Below are positions 6,881-9,278 of a stretch of 9,278 nucleotides of DNA, one piece after another. Below the pieces are notes generated by a model. It had not been told where the DNA came from, searched no databases, and was given only the letters and a program-made list of their open reading frames with translations. The DNA comes from JAZDKP01 sp043802925 (GTDB lineage Bacteria; Fibrobacterota; OXYB2-FULL-49-7; JAEUSG01). The DNA lies in assembly GCA_043802925.1 (NCBI GenBank), contig JAZDKP010000209.1, forward strand, positions 1-9,278, in the 5' to 3' direction. Position 1 is the stretch's first letter. Each line of letters opens with the position of its first letter. Both the position numbers and the translations under genes were made by a program.

Positions 6881-6916
6881 ATTAACGTTTTCTTGGCTAA
6901 AAGACGTTAATTTTTC
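6881..6916 (+). terminator. AT-rich hairpin with T tail after the sigma gene
   Basis: ATTAACGT (6881-6888) pairs with ACGTTAAT (6904-6911); three further pairs (one G-U) extend the stem inward, and a run of T follows to 6915. This is a weak but properly ordered factor-independent terminator 37 bases after the sigma stop. A third copy of the core, CGTTAAT at 6854-6860, lies just upstream and is not explained by termination. Confidence 0.5.
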
Positions 6917-6933
6917 ACACTGTAATTATTAAT

Positions 6934-6971
6934 AAAAACGGGTTCCGGACTTTTCTTTGCCCGGAACCCGT
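6934..6971 (-). terminator. Strong factor-independent terminator for the minus-strand heptad protein gene
   Basis: The 11-bp perfect stem ACGGGTTCCGG (6938-6948) and CCGGAACCCGT (6961-6971) encloses a 12-base loop. Read on the minus strand, the stem is followed directly by TTTTTATT, an ideal U tract, and it starts 26 bases after the stop codon at 6997. On the plus strand the flank is TCTTGAAT, so it would work poorly in that direction. Confidence 0.85.
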
Positions 6972-6996
6972 CTTGAATATCTGATGCAGGACGCTT

Positions 6997-7449
6997 TTAT
7001 TTAGTCTGTGCTTTTTCCGCCTTTTCGGCCTTGCGCTCCGCCTTGTGTTCGGCTTTATCGGCTTTGAGCTCGGCCTTGTCCGCCTTCAACTGCGTCTTGT
7101 CGGCCTTGATTTCCTGCTTATCCGCTTTGGTTTCTTTCTTGTTCGCCTTCATGTCAAGGTGTTTTTCAATCTGGCCCCAGCCCATCTTCTCTTCCGTTTT
7201 CATTTTAAGGATTTCATCAACGGTGAGGCCGGACTTGGCTGACAGCGCGAGGGCCTTGGACACACCACCATAACCGATGGAATACTTATCCTTCAGCGCC
7301 TTGACCGCAACTTCCGTGGTGCCGTATTCTTTTGCCACGTCCGCGGCTTTGACGTTCTTGTCCTGATCCGCGGGGTCGTTGGTAACGGCCTGTGCAGCGG
7401 CCAGCGTGAACATGAGGGCAATCGCGAGAGGAATGAGCTTTTGATACAT
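6997..7449 (-). CDS. Exported Lys/Ala-rich protein with six C-terminal heptad repeats, function unknown
   Basis: This 150-residue protein has a clear signal peptide (1-21, ending AAAQA), so it is expected in the periplasm or outside. The middle part (about 36-100) looks like a small helical domain, with YGTTEVAVKALKDKYSIGYG, ALALSAKSGLTVDEIL and MGWGQIEKHL; similar 'GYG ... SGLTVDEIL ... GWG' exported proteins occur in other bacteria, to my recollection without known function. Residues 105-146 are six uninterrupted seven-residue units: KETKADK, QEIKADK, TQLKADK, AELKADK, AEHKAER, KAEKAEK. The tail is very basic and probably a long single helix. A strong Shine-Dalgarno, AAGGAG (complement of 7455-7460), precedes the ATG, and a strong terminator follows, so it is likely a monocistronic and possibly well-expressed gene. 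Binding to an acidic surface polymer or nucleic acid is only a guess. Confidence 0.82.
   Translation of the reverse strand: MYQKLIPLAIALMFTLAAAQAVTNDPADQDKNVKAADVAKEYGTTEVAVKALKDKYSIGYGGVSKALALSAKSGLTVDEILKMKTEEKMGWGQIEKHLDMKANKKETKADKQEIKADKTQLKADKAELKADKAEHKAERKAEKAEKAQTK
7012..7137 (-). repeat. Six imperfect 21-bp tandem repeats encoding KADK heptads
   Basis: The 126 bases encode exactly six heptads with no phase break. The DNA copies differ mainly at third codon positions while KADK or its near relatives KAER and KAEK are kept, so the protein repeat is under selection or the array is old. Confidence 0.75.
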
Positions 7450-7486
7450 TGGGTCTCCTTAAGTTTAGTGGTTGTTAGCTTTCATG

Positions 7487-7492
7487 ATAATA
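7487..7492 (-). promoter_or_regulatory. Possible -10 box of the heptad protein gene
   Basis: On the minus strand the sequence reads TATTAT, 37 bases upstream of the ATG and in an AT-rich stretch. No convincing -35 hexamer is seen at the right distance; the CCGGAAAGGTTACAAA repeat lies about 14 bases further upstream and could be involved in control. Confidence 0.3.
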
Positions 7493-7505
7493 TACGTTGT
7501 GAGCA

Positions 7506-7557
7506 CCGGAAAGGTTACAAATCTCTTTTTCACGGTCTTTCCGGAAAAGATTACAAA
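7506..7557. repeat. Pair of direct repeats CCGGAAA(A)GRTTACAAA
   Basis: CCGGAAAGGTTACAAA at 7506-7521 recurs as CCGGAAAAGATTACAAA at 7541-7557, differing by one extra A and one G/A change, with 35 bases between starts. The second copy overlaps the last codons and stop of the gene to its right. The pair lies upstream of the heptad protein gene and may be a binding site or a small duplication. Confidence 0.5.
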
Positions 7558-8474
7558 GGTTTCAGGTGCCAGGAGAGGCCGAGTGCAATCTTGTGGGAGG
7601 CGTCGGTTGTGCGGGTGAGGCCTGAATGGTAAAGGGAGAAATCGTATGATATCTCCGCGTCGAGTCTTTCGGAAAGAGAGCGGGTATAGGCCGCGGTGAG
7701 GGCTGTGTTGTCTGTCAGATTGGCGGGATCTCGGATCAGTATCATTTTGGAGGATGCACCGTTCTTCTTTATGCCCGTGCTTTCGCCTGGATAGACGCGC
7801 CGCGACCCGTTGACCATAAAAAACCAGCTATTTCTATTGTCCGGCAGCAGCAGAAGGGTGGAGGAAAAGCTGAATTCTTTGTAACGGTAATCGCGGACAT
7901 TGGAGCTGTTGAGGCCCGCGCCCACACCGATTCCAGGCAGGACCCAATCCGAGGGCTTGAACCCGACTTTGAACCGGATTTTGTTGGAGAGGTCTTTCCG
8001 GTCTGAACCGATTTCATCAAGCCGGATAAGAAAATAGGAAAGCTTCAGGTTTTGCGCCCCTTTCCAGCCGTATTCCGCGGAAAGGCGGTAAAGCCGGTTT
8101 TTCATGGGCTGATCGGGATCCAGGGTCCCGGCCTGTGAAACGTATTCTCCAGAGCCCGCGAGCTGAAAGCTCTTTTTCTTCCATTCGCGGATGAGGGCCA
8201 GCGAAGGGCCGGCTGAATAATCGTTCCCTGCCACTTTCCTTATTGCGGCTGATGCGGGCAGGCTGAGTTCCGCGCTCCAGTCTGCGGAGAATTCCTGTGT
8301 CAGAATCGGTTCCGCCGAGGCGGCAAAGAAAGGGGCGTTCTGTGTATAGGCGGAATCCGCGGGGTCGTAGAGGCCGGTTTCGTAGCCCAGGGCTGCGTCA
8401 GTGGAAAGGTCGAAGGTGAGGGCGCAGGCAAGGGCGGGGAGGAGCAGGAAGAAGGCGGGAAGGTTGTTGTTCAT
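7551..8474 (-). CDS. Predicted outer-membrane beta-barrel protein, function unknown
   Basis: The 307-residue product has a signal peptide (about 1-18, FFLLLPALACA). The mature part alternates polar and hydrophobic residues in many short strands broken by charged or Asn/Gly/Asp turns, for example LYRLSAEYGW, LKLSYFLIRLDEIG, KIRFKVGFKP, FSFSSTLLLLPDNRNSWFFMV, ALTAAYTRSLSERLDAEISYDFSLYHSG and a final KIALGLSWHLKPL. That pattern, the lack of hydrophobic helices after the signal and many aromatic residues near strand ends fit a barrel of perhaps 10-14 strands. I recognise no named family. Cys17 is next to the cleavage region, but ALAC is a poor lipobox. It starts 30 bases after the DUF4143 gene on the same strand, with only a distant purine tract (GGGAAGGGA) as a ribosome site, so the two may share a transcript. 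Confidence 0.75.
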   Translation of the reverse strand: MNNNLPAFFLLLPALACALTFDLSTDAALGYETGLYDPADSAYTQNAPFFAASAEPILTQEFSADWSAELSLPASAAIRKVAGNDYSAGPSLALIREWKKKSFQLAGSGEYVSQAGTLDPDQPMKNRLYRLSAEYGWKGAQNLKLSYFLIRLDEIGSDRKDLSNKIRFKVGFKPSDWVLPGIGVGAGLNSSNVRDYRYKEFSFSSTLLLLPDNRNSWFFMVNGSRRVYPGESTGIKKNGASSKMILIRDPANLTDNTALTAAYTRSLSERLDAEISYDFSLYHSGLTRTTDASHKIALGLSWHLKPL

Positions 8475-8504
8475 GTGTTCGGATTATTTTCCCTTCCCAC
8501 TTTG

Positions 8505-9278
8505 TCACTGCATTACCTTTGCAACCGCATACAGGGGATAAGAGGTAAAGCGTTCTTCCTTTTTATAGGGCCGGGCGCAGAAGCGCAGGCCGTTGCCGGA
8601 AGACGCATACTTTTCAAGAAACCGGTTCAGGCTTTTCAGCTGGCCCGGTGCATTTGATTTCACTTCGATGGGGAAAACCTTCCCTTCTTTCTGAATAATA
8701 TAATCAATTTCGGCGTGTCCTGTTTTTTCTTCCTTTCCCCAGAAAAAGAGCTCGGGTTGACGGTAGGGTGAGGAATAGGCGGTGATTTCCTGGCCGACAA
8801 ATTGTTCGGCCACGGCGCCGTTCCAGGCGGACAGCAGGTCCGTTGACCGAAAAAGCTCACCGCCCATTCCGATTTGCGTTGTCATCAGGCCGATATCCAG
8901 GCACAGCATCTTGAAATGGTTGGGTCTTATCCCCGCGGCAAGAGGGGGTTGGCCGGCGGAGGTTCTGAAAACCTGGCGCAGAACACCGGCCTTGACAAGC
9001 AGCGCAAGCGCCTGTTTGAGTTCCCTGGCACCGCTTTCCGGGTCGACCCGTTTGTATTGGAATTTGCTTCCCGCTTGTTTCGGGGCGGCATGAAATACCT
9101 TTTCGAGTTCCGGATGGCGGACCCGGTTTGCGTATTTGCCGAAGTCATCCCGGAAATTCTGGAGGATGGAGTCGTGAACGCGGGTTACCCGCGCCAGGTC
9201 TCGGGTCTCAACGAACAATCGCACCGCTTCGGGCATGCCGCCGATGATCCAGTACCGGCGGATCCACTCCATGAGCTC
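8505..9278 (-). CDS. DUF4143-type ATP-binding protein, C-terminal part, cut by window end
   Basis: The reading frame stays open to the last base, so the N-terminal part lies beyond the window. The visible part of about 257 residues opens with YWIIGGMPEAV, typical of the junction after the AAA+ ATPase domain in this family. A winged-helix-like stretch follows (ELKQALALLVKAGVLRQVF), then KMLCLDIGLM and GAVAEQFVGQEI. The end has the PD-(D/E)XK-like core ELFFWGKEEK, AEIDYII, FPIEVKS, with an acidic residue in E-I-D and E-V-K as in DUF4143 proteins. Full members are around 380-430 residues, so roughly 150 residues with the Walker A and B motifs are missing here. These ATPases are widespread, patchily distributed and of unclear function; toxin or mobile links have been suggested for some. 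The ATG at 9272 is an internal Met, not a start. Confidence 0.88.
   Translation of the reverse strand, partial: ELMEWIRRYWIIGGMPEAVRLFVETRDLARVTRVHDSILQNFRDDFGKYANRVRHPELEKVFHAAPKQAGSKFQYKRVDPESGARELKQALALLVKAGVLRQVFRTSAGQPPLAAGIRPNHFKMLCLDIGLMTTQIGMGGELFRSTDLLSAWNGAVAEQFVGQEITAYSSPYRQPELFFWGKEEKTGHAEIDYIIQKEGKVFPIEVKSNAPGQLKSLNRFLEKYASSGNGLRFCARPYKKEERFTSYPLYAVAKVMQ

Noticed and set aside
7012..7137. CRISPR-like or noncoding tandem array
   Set aside because: The 21-bp units have no spacers and keep a protein heptad in frame within a signal-peptide-bearing gene.
8421..8428. Lipoprotein signal at Cys17 of the barrel protein
   Set aside because: The residues before Cys read A-L-A, not the usual L-(A/S/T)-(G/A), and the mature protein looks like a barrel.

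Overview
This GC-rich window with compact gene spacing looks like chromosomal DNA of a Gram-negative bacterium from the Fibrobacterota-Chlorobi-Bacteroidota side of the tree. Three things suggest this. There is a compact 288-residue primary-type sigma factor without region 1.1. The S41 protease has the long 'SGRCINK ... GRTVYGGGGITPD' insertion that I associate with FCB-group C-terminal proteases. There are also several outer-membrane proteins. The exact phylum cannot be settled from the sequence alone. Most of the window is housekeeping and cell-envelope DNA, and I see no phage, transposase, CRISPR array or defence island.

Layout. Bases 1-205 are the 3' part of a type A RNase P RNA gene (rnpB), cut by the window edge. 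It is followed at once by a small Omp85-family outer-membrane protein with one POTRA domain (226-1647, +). That gene meets head-on with a long S41 C-terminal processing protease (1644-3446, -), and the two stop codons share one CTAG. A 71-bp AT-rich divergent promoter region separates the protease from a three-gene run on the plus strand: murB (3518-4393), a family 2 glycosyltransferase (4397-5224) and a small protein resembling the C-terminal part of ParB-like proteins without the nuclease domain (5228-5728). Next comes a palindromic element of about 165 bp made of two inverted hairpin units (5728-5892), then the sigma factor gene (5977-6843, +).

The right side is on the minus strand. It holds an exported Lys/Ala-rich protein with six perfectly phased heptads (6997-7449), a predicted outer-membrane beta-barrel protein of unknown function (7551-8474) and the C-terminal part of a DUF4143-type ATPase (8505 to the window edge). 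Two hairpins between the sigma gene and the heptad protein look like terminators, one for each direction.

How the genes relate. MurB makes the peptidoglycan precursor UDP-MurNAc. The glycosyltransferase and the ParB-like protein are packed so closely behind it that co-transcription is likely. The Omp85 protein and the S41 protease both act in the envelope, but they are convergent and so not in one operon. The most notable items are the detached ParB-like domain, the paired inverted-repeat element and the heptad-repeat exported protein. None amounts to a demonstrated new system.
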